DNA of 5,877 nucleotides, from the NCBI GenBank assembly GCA_900313125.1, contig OMPZ01000024.1, forward strand, positions 1 to 5,877, read 5' to 3'. Under the pieces are notes generated by a model. The model made no database searches. It was not told the origin of the DNA and was given only the letters and a program-made list of their open reading frames with translations. The position numbers were made by a program, and so were the translations under genes. Source of the stretch: an uncultured Eubacteriales bacterium (lineage in GTDB: Bacteria > Bacillota > Clostridia > Oscillospirales > Acutalibacteraceae). Position 1 is the first letter of the stretch, and each line of letters opens with the position of its first letter. Shown here in pieces: positions 1 through 5,609 of the stretch.

Positions 1-90
1 AAGATCGGTCTTGACTATGTATCCTGCTCACCGTTCCGTGTGCCGATCGCAAGACTTGCTGCTGCACAGGCTGCAATCGCTAATAAGTAA
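1..90 (+). CDS. ppdK: Pyruvate, phosphate dikinase, C-terminal end (partial)
   Basis: The frame is open from the first base and ends at TAA 88-90, giving 29 residues that begin KIGLDYVSCSPFRVPIARLA and continue with an Ala-rich helix (AAQAAIANK). This is the very conserved C-terminus of the pyruvate phosphate dikinase TIM-barrel (PEP/pyruvate-binding) domain. PPDK is a cytoplasmic enzyme that interconverts PEP, AMP and PPi with pyruvate, ATP and Pi; in anaerobic Firmicutes it links glycolysis and PEP supply. The start and more than 95% of the protein lie left of the window, so integrity and operon structure cannot be judged. An intrinsic terminator follows 53 bases after the stop, so the gene is the last of its transcript. 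The identification rests on recognising the GLDYVSCSP-RVPIARLAAAQA signature; the related enzyme I of the PTS ends differently. Confidence 0.93.
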   Translation, partial: KIGLDYVSCSPFRVPIARLAAAQAAIANK

Positions 91-142
91 TAGTTCCGTA
101 AGGTACGGTTACGCGCACGAATAGTGTAAAATGAATTGATTC

Positions 143-178
143 CCTGCGTCATGGCATTTGCTGTGGCGCAGGTTTTTT
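143..178 (+). terminator. Intrinsic terminator after ppdK
   Basis: A 9-bp stem (CCTGCGTCA 143-151 with TGGCGCAGG 164-172, one G-T wobble) with a 12-base loop is followed directly by six T (173-178). It ends plus-strand transcription from ppdK and faces the terminator of the convergent small gene at 190-219. Confidence 0.85.
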
Positions 179-189
179 GTTTTAAACGC

Positions 190-219
190 AAAAAAATCCG
201 CGCCCGATCGAGCGCGGAT
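190..219 (-). terminator. Intrinsic terminator of the convergent 72-aa gene
   Basis: On the minus strand an 8-bp perfect stem (ATCCGCGC/GCGCGGAT, positions 212-219 and 196-203) with an 8-base loop is followed by a run of seven T (196 down to 190). It lies 15 bases after the stop codon of the minus-strand gene at 235-453. This terminator sits back to back with that of ppdK. Confidence 0.88.
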
Positions 220-234
220 AAATAATAACATTAT

Positions 235-453
235 TTACGCAAATTTAAGAATGGACTTTTCGCATTCCATAACGTCTGTCCATATATCCATGTATTCTGT
301 CTCGGTGCTGCAGCGCTTTATCGAGTTCCAGCATTTGCCGAGCTTGTTGTATATCTTCATTACTTCATCAACGTTGTCGCCGTCGCTGGCGAGAAGCTGC
401 CACGCCTGATCGAGCAGCGTTTCGGTCTTTACCGAAAGTATCAATTCATTCAT
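235..453 (-). CDS. Small hypothetical protein, 72 aa, helical and Trp/Cys-containing
   Basis: I do not recognise this protein. It starts MNELILSVKTETLLDQAWQL and is 72 residues long, acidic, with no signal peptide or membrane segment, so probably cytoplasmic. The composition suggests two or three amphipathic helices (about 9-22, 27-47 and 50-68) separated by a SDGDN turn. It has three Trp (18, 42, 58) and three Cys (41, 48, 64); the Cys do not form a CxxC pair. It is very likely a real gene: there is a strong AGGAGGT ribosome binding site (461-467 on the plus strand) seven bases before the ATG, a perfect-consensus sigma-A promoter upstream and its own intrinsic terminator. It is therefore a single-gene transcript, probably well expressed. 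The overlapping plus-strand frame over 158-409 has no comparable signals. Function is unknown; a small helical regulator or protein-binding adaptor is only a guess. Confidence 0.8.
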   Translation of the reverse strand: MNELILSVKTETLLDQAWQLLASDGDNVDEVMKIYNKLGKCWNSIKRCSTETEYMDIWTDVMECEKSILKFA

Positions 454-557
454 AAAAACGACCTCCTGACCTTCAAAATTACGATTCCTTATTCAGCACA
501 GCTTACGAAACGCAAATATAACAAAACAAAAATATCCGCGCCCCTGCTATTGTACTA

Positions 558-586
558 ATTATATAATCATAATAACACATTGTCAA
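558..586 (-). promoter_or_regulatory. Perfect-consensus sigma-A promoter of the 72-aa gene
   Basis: On the minus strand TTGACA (586-581) and TATAAT (563-558) are separated by exactly 17 bases: both hexamers are full consensus. Transcription would start near 551, giving a leader of about 97 bases before the ATG at 453. No obvious operator overlaps it, so it looks constitutive. Confidence 0.88.
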
Positions 587-673
587 TAGAAATTGGGTGA
601 AAATTATGAGAAATTTTGCTAACTTATCACAATTTTGAGGTCATATTGGCTGCTTTTTAAAGACGCTCGGAGA

Positions 674-1759
674 TCACTCCGCTGTTTTGATCTTCTTCGT
701 GAGAATGAGGACAACGACTGCCGCCGCGAAAATACCGGCTAAAGCGGCTATCGCGATGCGTCCTGCCGTGGGTACGGTCGAGGTCTTTCCCGATGTGACG
801 GAGGAAGATGACGACGGCTTGGCGGACGACGCGGACGCGGGCGTTTCCTTCTTTTCGGAAGCCTTGCTCGAAACGGTATCGCTGTCATCGTTGTCGTAAT
901 ATTTCGGCTGACCCTCGGGCGAGGTCGCCGTTTCGGACTTCGTGCTGCTGCTCGAGGAAATGTTGTTTTTCTTCGACGAAGCGGCGCTGCTGTCGCTCTT
1001 TACCGAGGACGTATTGACGGACGAGGTCCGCGAGGTCGTGCGCGACGAGTTGCGCGAAGATGTGCGTTTGCTTTCGGTGTCGTTGTCGATCGTGTCGTCC
1101 TCCGACGGCGTGAGGTCGGTCGAGGTGATTATCACCTTGCGTATCGAGCTCGTTTCCTCGCTGCTCATAACGCGCTCGCTGCGAGTCGATGAGCTGTCGC
1201 TGTTCGTGCTTGTCACCTGAGAGGAATTGTTGTTCTCCGTATTTGTCTCAGGCTCGGACTCCGGCTGCGATGAGACGTCGGTATTTTCGGCGTCGTTGTC
1301 CGTGCCGGTGGAAACGATCTCCGTGCGTGCCGTCAGCAGCGTGAGAGGGAGTATCTGAAGATCGTGAGTAAACACCTCGGTAGACTCATACGAGAGCTGA
1401 AGTTCGTCCTCGCTGCATTTTTTCGTTACTGTGAACGTCATGACAAAAACGTCGTCGTTTGAGAACGCGCGTCCGCCGTTTATCATGGTGTTCCATTTAA
1501 AATTGCCGGGGCTTGCGATGTTTGACATCCCCTGACCGTCGATGAGAAATTCGCCCTCGCCGACAGGCTCGAGCGCATCCGTGCTGTAGAAGATCTCGCC
1601 CGATACACCAGCGACGTTTTCCGCTTCGCCCATCGTGAAGATACATTTTACGGTGTCGCCCTCATAAAGCTGCGCGTCTGCGCTCGCCGTCACACACGGA
1701 AACGCAAACACCGCCGCCGCCAAAACCGCCGCAGTAGAAATGAAATGCTTTTTCAACAT
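674..1759 (-). CDS. Secreted Ser/Thr-rich surface protein with C-terminal anchor
   Basis: This 361-aa protein has four visible parts. Residues 1-27 are a signal peptide (MLKKHF, Ala-rich core, ASA cleavage site before D28). Residues 28-148 are a compact, probably all-beta domain starting LYEGDTVKCIF, with the phrase VAGVSGEIFYSTDALE resembling the early strands of cohesin/CBM-type beta sandwiches; this is a weak family call. Residues 149-330 are a low-complexity Ser/Thr-rich linker (many TSS, NSS and SSSS runs, some (R/V)-x-S-S repetition at 231-255), typical of a cell-wall-spanning stalk. Residues 331-361 are TAGR, a hydrophobic stretch (335-353) and the basic tail KKIKTAE. The C-terminus is either a membrane anchor or a sortase signal with an unusual VPTAG box (329-333). 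The start is supported by a GGGAAGGTG ribosome binding site five bases before the ATG. It has its own promoter. Role is probably display of the N-terminal domain outside the cell; ligand unknown. Confidence 0.85.
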   Translation of the reverse strand: MLKKHFISTAAVLAAAVFAFPCVTASADAQLYEGDTVKCIFTMGEAENVAGVSGEIFYSTDALEPVGEGEFLIDGQGMSNIASPGNFKWNTMINGGRAFSNDDVFVMTFTVTKKCSEDELQLSYESTEVFTHDLQILPLTLLTARTEIVSTGTDNDAENTDVSSQPESEPETNTENNNSSQVTSTNSDSSSTRSERVMSSEETSSIRKVIITSTDLTPSEDDTIDNDTESKRTSSRNSSRTTSRTSSVNTSSVKSDSSAASSKKNNISSSSSTKSETATSPEGQPKYYDNDDSDTVSSKASEKKETPASASSAKPSSSSSVTSGKTSTVPTAGRIAIAALAGIFAAAVVVLILTKKIKTAE

Positions 1760-1793
1760 AATAACACCTTCCCTGTTGAAATTTTGTAATTTT

Positions 1794-1822
1794 ATTATAT
1801 CACAATTCTTTTCCTAAAACAA
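1794..1822 (-). promoter_or_regulatory. Sigma-A promoter of the surface-protein gene
   Basis: On the minus strand TTGTTT (1822-1817), a 17-base spacer, then TATAAT (1799-1794) preceded by TGA, an extended -10. The start would be near 1787, about 28 bases before the ATG at 1759. The surface-protein gene is therefore transcribed independently of purA, whose terminator lies just upstream. Confidence 0.72.
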
Positions 1823-1890
1823 CTTTTAATTGCGCGTTTTTAGGTCGTGTTGTATCCCTCTTTTTCGCCGCGCGGCAACTCCTGTTATGT

Positions 1891-1917
1891 AAAAACCGGG
1901 CAGTTATCCTGCCCGGT
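1891..1917 (-). terminator. Intrinsic terminator of purA
   Basis: On the minus strand a perfect 9-bp stem ACCGGGCAG/CTGCCCGGT (1909-1917 and 1895-1903) with the 5-base loop GATAA is followed by TTTT (1894-1891). It begins 10 bases after the purA stop codon. Confidence 0.88.
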
Positions 1918-1927
1918 CTGTTTGTTA

Positions 1928-3205
1928 TTACTTTCTGTGAATGAGATTCTCTCTCTTCGGTCCGTTTGATACCATCGTTATCGGAACGCCGATCTGCTGC
2001 TCGGCAAATTCAACGTAGTCTCTGCACTCCTTCGGGAGCTTGTCGTACTCCGTGATGCCAGAGATGTCGCACTTCCAGCCCTTCATTACTTTGAGAACAG
2101 GCTTGCAGCGCTTGAGCTGCGTCGTTGTGGGGAAGTAGTCGATCTGCTTGCCGTCAAGCTCGTACGCTACGCAAACGGGGATCTCGTCAAGATATCCGAG
2201 CGCGTCAAGTACTGTGAACGCAACCTCCGTCGCGCCCTGCACCTTGCAGCCGTAGCGTGTTGCAACGAGGTCGAGCCAGCCCATTCTTCTCGGTCTGCCC
2301 GTCGTTGCGCCGTACTCGCCGCCGTCGCCGCCGTGGTTTCTCATGAGGTTAGCTTCTTCGCCGAAGATCTCGCTGACAAACTCGCCCGCACCGACTGCGC
2401 TCGAGTATGCCTTTACAACAGTTACGATGTCCTTGATCTCGTACGGAGGAATGCCTGCGCCTACCGCGCCGTAGCCTGCGATCGTGTTCGACGAGGTTAC
2501 CATCGGATATATGCCGAAATCGGTGTCCTTAAGAGAACCGAGCTGACCTTCGAGCAGAACGGTCTTGCCGTCCTTGAGCGCGTCGTGAACGAACTCGAAT
2601 GTATTCGCAACGTAGGGAGCCATAGCTTCCTTGTATTCCATGAGCTTGTTGAAGATCTCGTCGACCGAGATCGGCTCCTTGTGATAGAGGTTCACGAGAG
2701 TGGAATTCTTGATCTCGAGCACACGCTCGATCTTCTCCTTGAGTGCGTCCATATCGTCGTAAAGTTCGTTGATCTGGAAACCGATCTTTGCGAACTTGTC
2801 GGAGTAGAACGGCGCGATGCCCGATTTTGTCGAGCCGAAGCTCTTGCCGCCGAGACGCTCCTCCTCGTAGCAGTCGAACGCGATGTGATACGGCATAACG
2901 ATCTGAACTCTGTCGGATACGAGCACCTTCGGTTCAACGCCGTTTTCTTTGAGGTGAGCCATCTCTTTGACGAAATTCTCAACGCTGAAAGCAACGCCGT
3001 TGCCGATGATATTTGTGGTGTGGTCGTAGAAAACACCCGACGGAAGCTGATGCAGAGCGAACTTGCCGTAGTTGTTTATGATAGTGTGACCGGCATTGCT
3101 GCCGCCCTGAAATCTGATAACGATGTCTGATTCCTGAGCAAGGCAATCAGTTATCTTGCCCTTGCCCTCGTCGCCCCAGTTGGCGCCGACAATAGCCTTT
3201 ACCAT
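1928..3205 (-). CDS. purA: Adenylosuccinate synthetase
   Basis: PurA joins IMP and aspartate using GTP to make adenylosuccinate, the first committed step from IMP to AMP, in the cytoplasm. The 425-aa protein is full length for the family. Visible motifs (numbered from the chosen Met) are the P-loop-like GDEGKGK (11-17) with catalytic Asp12, QGGSNAGHT with catalytic His40, GIYPMVTSSNT (231-241), GATTGRPRR (299-307) for the aspartate/IMP loop, and NGPKREN (414-420) for guanine binding. I chose the ATG at 3205 rather than the in-frame ATG at 3214: it gives the canonical MVKAIVGANWGDEGKGK start and is spaced eight bases from AAAGGA, which the upstream ATG overlaps. Odd points: the usual GTTGRGIGP signature reads GSTKSGIAP (124-132) and the usual EGAQG reads EGQLG (219-223). 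This suggests a divergent branch of PurA, although the catalytic Asp and His are kept. It has its own promoter and terminator. Confidence 0.97.
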   Translation of the reverse strand: MVKAIVGANWGDEGKGKITDCLAQESDIVIRFQGGSNAGHTIINNYGKFALHQLPSGVFYDHTTNIIGNGVAFSVENFVKEMAHLKENGVEPKVLVSDRVQIVMPYHIAFDCYEEERLGGKSFGSTKSGIAPFYSDKFAKIGFQINELYDDMDALKEKIERVLEIKNSTLVNLYHKEPISVDEIFNKLMEYKEAMAPYVANTFEFVHDALKDGKTVLLEGQLGSLKDTDFGIYPMVTSSNTIAGYGAVGAGIPPYEIKDIVTVVKAYSSAVGAGEFVSEIFGEEANLMRNHGGDGGEYGATTGRPRRMGWLDLVATRYGCKVQGATEVAFTVLDALGYLDEIPVCVAYELDGKQIDYFPTTTQLKRCKPVLKVMKGWKCDISGITEYDKLPKECRDYVEFAEQQIGVPITMVSNGPKRENLIHRK

Positions 3206-3213
3206 ATTAACCA

Positions 3214-3219
3214 TCCTTT
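3214..3219 (-). promoter_or_regulatory. Ribosome binding site deciding the purA start
   Basis: The minus strand reads AAAGGA at 3219-3214. The A of the upstream in-frame ATG (3214) is the last base of this site, so that ATG cannot be served by it. The ATG at 3205 lies eight bases downstream, which is normal spacing. Confidence 0.75.
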
Positions 3220-3248
3220 AAAATAAGAATAAAAAAACCAACATTTCT

Positions 3249-3277
3249 ATTATAACAACATTACACGCGTGTTGCAA
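3249..3277 (-). promoter_or_regulatory. Sigma-A promoter of purA with palindrome in spacer
   Basis: On the minus strand TTGCAA (3277-3272), a 17-base spacer, then TATAAT (3254-3249) preceded by TGT, an extended -10. The start would be near 3242, leaving a leader of about 36 bases with no room for a riboswitch. The spacer carries the perfect palindrome ACACGCGTGT (3263-3272), which abuts and overlaps the -35 by one base and could be a repressor site. It does not resemble the CGAA-N5-TTCG PurBox of Bacillus PurR. Confidence 0.78.
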
Positions 3278-3304
3278 GAGCAAATTTGAATATTTTACGA
3301 TTAT

Positions 3305-4480
3305 TTATTCATTTTCCTGCGGTTTGAGCAGCTTTACGCTCAGATGATCGAGGTCGGTAGTGTATTTATATGTAAAATAGTTGTCATAACAGTACAGACT
3401 GAACGCGTCGGTGTTTTTAACGTCGGTCGTGTCCTCCGTGTCAACGTAGCGCTGAATGTCGTGAGTGACGTCTATCTCTGTCCACACGCCGTTTATATAC
3501 ACGGCGTTCCATGCGTGCGCGTTCTGCGCCGACATACACACAACACAGGGAATGCCCTGCGCCCGGCACATTATCCCATATATTTCCGAAAAATCGCGGC
3601 ATACTCCGGCGTAGGTCGCGGAAACATATTTAGAGGTGTCTATAACATAATGACCGTCATCTGTGCCGACCGCATACCTCGGATGAATAAGCACCTCCGA
3701 TTTATAGCGGTCGAACGCAAGGTTCGAGGTCATCCAGTCATGGATAAGCGTTGCCTTGAACGCCATTGTGGCGTCCTCGTACCCTTTGACGATCTGCGAC
3801 GATCTTTCTATCCAGTATTTGGTATCGTATTCGGCAGCTCCCTCCGCCTCGAAGGGATACGCGGCGTCCGGGTCGGTGGAGTTATGCGGCGTAACGCCCT
3901 CACTTGAAAGCATTTCCCTAAGCCGATCGCAACCGCCGGCGATACTGCCCTCGTTAAACGCGTTGTTTTCCACGCCCTCGCAGATATAAAAGCGGCAGTC
4001 CTCCGCCGTGTCTGACAGACAATCGACGAGCATGTACAGATCGCAGAAGTAGTCGCAGCCTTCGTATCGGAATGCGGCGTTTATGACGTACAGACCGTTG
4101 CAAAACGAGCTGTCGTAAAGGTCGGCGTTAAGGCGGACGTTCTCGAAGGTGTATTCGGGCGAAACGGAGCCATGCTCGGGAATGATCGAAATGCCACGAA
4201 GTTTCACGCCGTCAAGGTGAGTGTAGGTGCGGACGGTGAGCAAATGTCCGTCGGTGATCTTCGCGAACAATCCGAAGTACATCTCGGTAAAAGAGACGTT
4301 CGAGGGATTAACGAAGCTGCTGCCGGAACGGTTCCCCGGGCGGGAAAGATCAAGTCCGACGCCGACCTGACCCGAGCTGCGGAAATTGAAAAATTCCCAT
4401 GAGGAATTTTCGTTGGCTGAGCAGAAAATGCTGTCCTCGTCGATCTGAGTTCTGTCACATAGAAAGTGCGGCGATCTCAT
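3305..4480 (-). CDS. Transglutaminase-like domain, main part of a frame-split lipoprotein
   Basis: This 391-codon frame holds a transglutaminase-like (papain-fold) domain in its last 170 residues. The expected triad is present: Cys294 in AGVCRDFSEIYG, His322 in NAHAWNAVY and Asp337 in WTEIDVTHD. The helix before the Cys (ATLIHDWMTSNLAFD, 243-257) also fits the family. Residues 9-230 are a non-catalytic, probably beta-rich region of unknown family with several Cys. In secreted bacterial proteins this fold may crosslink or hydrolyse protein amide or peptide bonds; the substrate is unknown. The ATG at 4480 has no ribosome binding site and no signal peptide follows it. The lipoprotein signal lies in the overlapping frame 4455-4640, one base out of phase. 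A single +1 change would join them into a protein of about 443 aa. I think this is one gene with a frameshift (real or sequencing) rather than two genes. No terminator separates it from purA. Confidence 0.82.
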   Translation of the reverse strand: MRSPHFLCDRTQIDEDSIFCSANENSSWEFFNFRSSGQVGVGLDLSRPGNRSGSSFVNPSNVSFTEMYFGLFAKITDGHLLTVRTYTHLDGVKLRGISIIPEHGSVSPEYTFENVRLNADLYDSSFCNGLYVINAAFRYEGCDYFCDLYMLVDCLSDTAEDCRFYICEGVENNAFNEGSIAGGCDRLREMLSSEGVTPHNSTDPDAAYPFEAEGAAEYDTKYWIERSSQIVKGYEDATMAFKATLIHDWMTSNLAFDRYKSEVLIHPRYAVGTDDGHYVIDTSKYVSATYAGVCRDFSEIYGIMCRAQGIPCVVCMSAQNAHAWNAVYINGVWTEIDVTHDIQRYVDTEDTTDVKNTDAFSLYCYDNYFTYKYTTDLDHLSVKLLKPQENE

Positions 4481-4640
4481 CGTCAGGAAGGTCGGGCAGC
4501 TTTGCCGGGTACTTCATTTTGCCTTTGATATCCGGCTTTGCTTCAACACAGCCGCCGATCATCAAAAACAGCAGCGCGCAGATCAGCAGAACGCAAAGCA
4601 GCCCCGACTTACGAAAGCTTTGTGATGTTTCCGTTTTCAT
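4455..4640 (-). CDS. Lipoprotein signal peptide, N-terminal part of the transglutaminase protein
   Basis: This 61-codon frame starts MKTETSQSFRKSG, has a hydrophobic core (LLCVLLICALLFLM) and a lipobox IGGC with Cys31 as the likely lipidated residue, so the product would be exported and anchored to the outer face of the membrane. After VEAKPDIKGKMKYPAKLPDLPDDEIAALSM it meets TGA at 4455-4457, and the transglutaminase frame continues one base out of phase after a 26-base overlap. Alone it would be an almost empty lipopeptide, which argues that it is the N-terminus of the downstream protein. The ATG at 4640 lies inside the end of the preceding 72-aa gene (32-base overlap). It has no close ribosome binding site (a GAGGG lies 17 bases away), so it probably depends on translational coupling. 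No other start codon fits the signal peptide. Confidence 0.72.
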   Translation of the reverse strand: MKTETSQSFRKSGLLCVLLICALLFLMIGGCVEAKPDIKGKMKYPAKLPDLPDDEIAALSM

Positions 4641-4827
4641 CGACTGTAAATCTGTCGCCCTCGTTAAGAGCTTTTTCGTAAAGCAGCGCGTCCTCGATCT
4701 TCATAATGTACTGACTGCCGCTCTGCGTTTCGATCGTGACCTCGTCCTTCAAAGCCTGACCGTCCGGCAAGCCCTCGCAGCCGAAATCCGGCTCGTCTAT
4801 CCTGATAATTTTAAAAATCTCCTGCAT
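4609..4827 (-). CDS. Small hypothetical protein, 72 aa, first gene of lipoprotein operon
   Basis: I do not recognise this family with certainty. The 72-aa product starts MQEIFKIIRIDEPDFGCEGL, is acidic (many Asp/Glu), lacks a signal peptide or membrane segment, and alternates short beta-like stretches (EVTIETQSGS, DRFTVDENGNITKL) with one helix (IEDALLYEKAL). This suggests a small beta-barrel or barrel-sandwich fold. It has one Cys (17). The start is well supported: AAAGGA eight bases before the ATG at 4827 and a promoter with a TATAAT extended -10 about 40 bases upstream. Its 3' end overlaps the start of the lipoprotein gene by 32 bases, so the two are co-transcribed and probably translationally coupled. 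The link to an exported transglutaminase is by context only. Confidence 0.78.
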   Translation of the reverse strand: MQEIFKIIRIDEPDFGCEGLPDGQALKDEVTIETQSGSQYIMKIEDALLYEKALNEGDRFTVDENGNITKLS

Positions 4828-4866
4828 TTTAAAATTCCTTTCTATAATAAATGATGTTCCACAAAG

Positions 4867-4895
4867 ATTATACCACTCAATAACAAAAAAATAAA
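4867..4895 (-). promoter_or_regulatory. Sigma-A promoter of the small-protein/lipoprotein operon
   Basis: On the minus strand TATAAT (4872-4867) is preceded by TGG, an extended -10. At 17 bases spacing the -35 is only TTTATT (4895-4890), a weak match, within a T-rich stretch that may act as an UP-like element. The start would be near 4860, about 33 bases before the ATG. Confidence 0.65.
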
Positions 4896-5000
4896 GAAAT
4901 TTATGTGCGCGATTTTAGTTTATACAATGCGCTGATGCTTCGCGGCGACGGTCTCGTTTGCGCTTTTTTAAAAGAGAAGAGTACAAAAGTTGTAAGAAAT

Positions 5001-5030
5001 TGAATATTCAGCCGTATTTTGCAGAAAATA
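5001..5030 (+). promoter_or_regulatory. Candidate sigma-G (forespore) promoter of spoVT
   Basis: TGAATA (5001-5006) matches the known sigma-G -35 consensus TGMATA exactly; 17 bases later GAAAATA (5024-5030) matches the -10 consensus CATACTA at four of seven positions. Bacillus subtilis spoVT is transcribed by sigma-G in the forespore, so a similar promoter is expected here. I see no good sigma-A promoter closer to the gene. The short, degenerate motif in AT-rich DNA keeps confidence low. Confidence 0.35.
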
Positions 5031-5066
5031 ATGATACAAAATCAAGCGAAAAGGAAGTAAATATAT

Positions 5067-5603
5067 ATGAAAGCAACCGGAATAGTCAGGAGGATAGACG
5101 ACCTCGGCAGAGTCGTTATCCCGAAGGAGATACGCCGAACGCTGAGAATACGCGAGGGCGACCCTCTCGAAATTTACACCGACAGCAACGGCGAGGTGAT
5201 CTTTAAAAAATATTCGCCGGTGGGCGAGCTGAGCACGTTCGCGGCGCAGTATGCCGAGGTGCTGAGCCGCGTGAGCAATCTGCCGACGCTCATTGCCGAC
5301 AGAGACCACATAGTCGCCGCGGCGGGAGTGCCGAAAAGAGAGTACCTTGAACGCCGCATAACGCCGGCAGTCGAGGACCTTGTCGAAGCGCGCCGGAATT
5401 TCAACAGCAATACCGACGGTCAGCTCCAGCCGGTCGAAGGGCTTGACAGGAACGCAACGATAATGTTCCCGATAATAGCCTCCGGCGACGTGACGGGCGC
5501 GGTGATAATGCTTACAAACGAACGCCGAACAAATCCGACCGAGGTAGAGATAAAGCTCGCGCAGACGGCAGCGGCGTTTCTCGGCAAACAAATGGAAGAG
5601 TAA
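5067..5603 (+). CDS. spoVT: Stage V sporulation protein T, transcriptional regulator
   Basis: The product is 178 aa, the same length as Bacillus subtilis SpoVT, and starts MKATGIVRRIDDLGRVVIPK. Residues 1-52 form the AbrB/MazE-type swapped-hairpin DNA-binding domain (GRVVIPKEIRRTL 14-26, then REGDPLEIYTDSNGEVIFKKY). Residues 56-178 are a GAF-type domain, with PTLIADRDHIVAAAG at 73-87 and MFPIIASGDVTGAVIML at 133-149. In Bacillus it is a tetramer that tunes sigma-G-dependent genes in the forespore and affects coat quality and germination; the GAF ligand is unknown. This gene is strong evidence that the host can sporulate, or descends from sporulators. The ribosome binding site AGGAAG is nine bases before the ATG. 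A hairpin terminator follows seven bases after the stop, so the gene is monocistronic. It is divergent from the lipoprotein operon, with 239 bases between the start codons. Confidence 0.96.
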   Translation: MKATGIVRRIDDLGRVVIPKEIRRTLRIREGDPLEIYTDSNGEVIFKKYSPVGELSTFAAQYAEVLSRVSNLPTLIADRDHIVAAAGVPKREYLERRITPAVEDLVEARRNFNSNTDGQLQPVEGLDRNATIMFPIIASGDVTGAVIMLTNERRTNPTEVEIKLAQTAAAFLGKQMEE

Positions 5604-5609
5604 CACATC

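Noticed and set aside
158..409. Plus-strand open frame of 83 codons
   Set aside because: It begins inside the ppdK terminator, has no ribosome binding site, and lies antisense to the well-supported 72-aa gene.
668..681. Hairpin CGGAG-ATCA-CTCCG at the end of the surface-protein gene
   Set aside because: The stem is only 5 bp, overlaps the stop codon and is not followed by a T run on the minus strand, so it is not supported as a terminator.
942..1220. Plus-strand repetitive frame opposite the Ser/Thr linker, and possible repeat array
   Set aside because: The apparent repetition comes from Ser/Thr codons in the linker; units are irregular and no CRISPR-like repeat and spacer spacing is present.
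2333..3130. Long plus-strand open frame (265 codons) opposite purA
   Set aside because: It is a shadow of the GC-rich codon pattern of purA, with no ribosome binding site or recognisable protein motif.
1928..3205. PurZ-like (phage aminoadenine) enzyme instead of PurA
   Set aside because: PurZ lacks the catalytic Asp of the GDEGKGK motif; here it is present, and the surroundings are chromosomal housekeeping genes.
3344..3907. Plus-strand frame of 187 codons opposite the transglutaminase gene
   Set aside because: It lies antisense to the catalytic domain, whose triad and family motifs are clear; the reverse frame has no plausible protein features.
4930..4975. Possible small RNA ending in GCGC plus six T upstream of spoVT
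   Set aside because: The only pairing is a distant 4-bp GCGC/GCGC stem and I find no convincing promoter for such an RNA.
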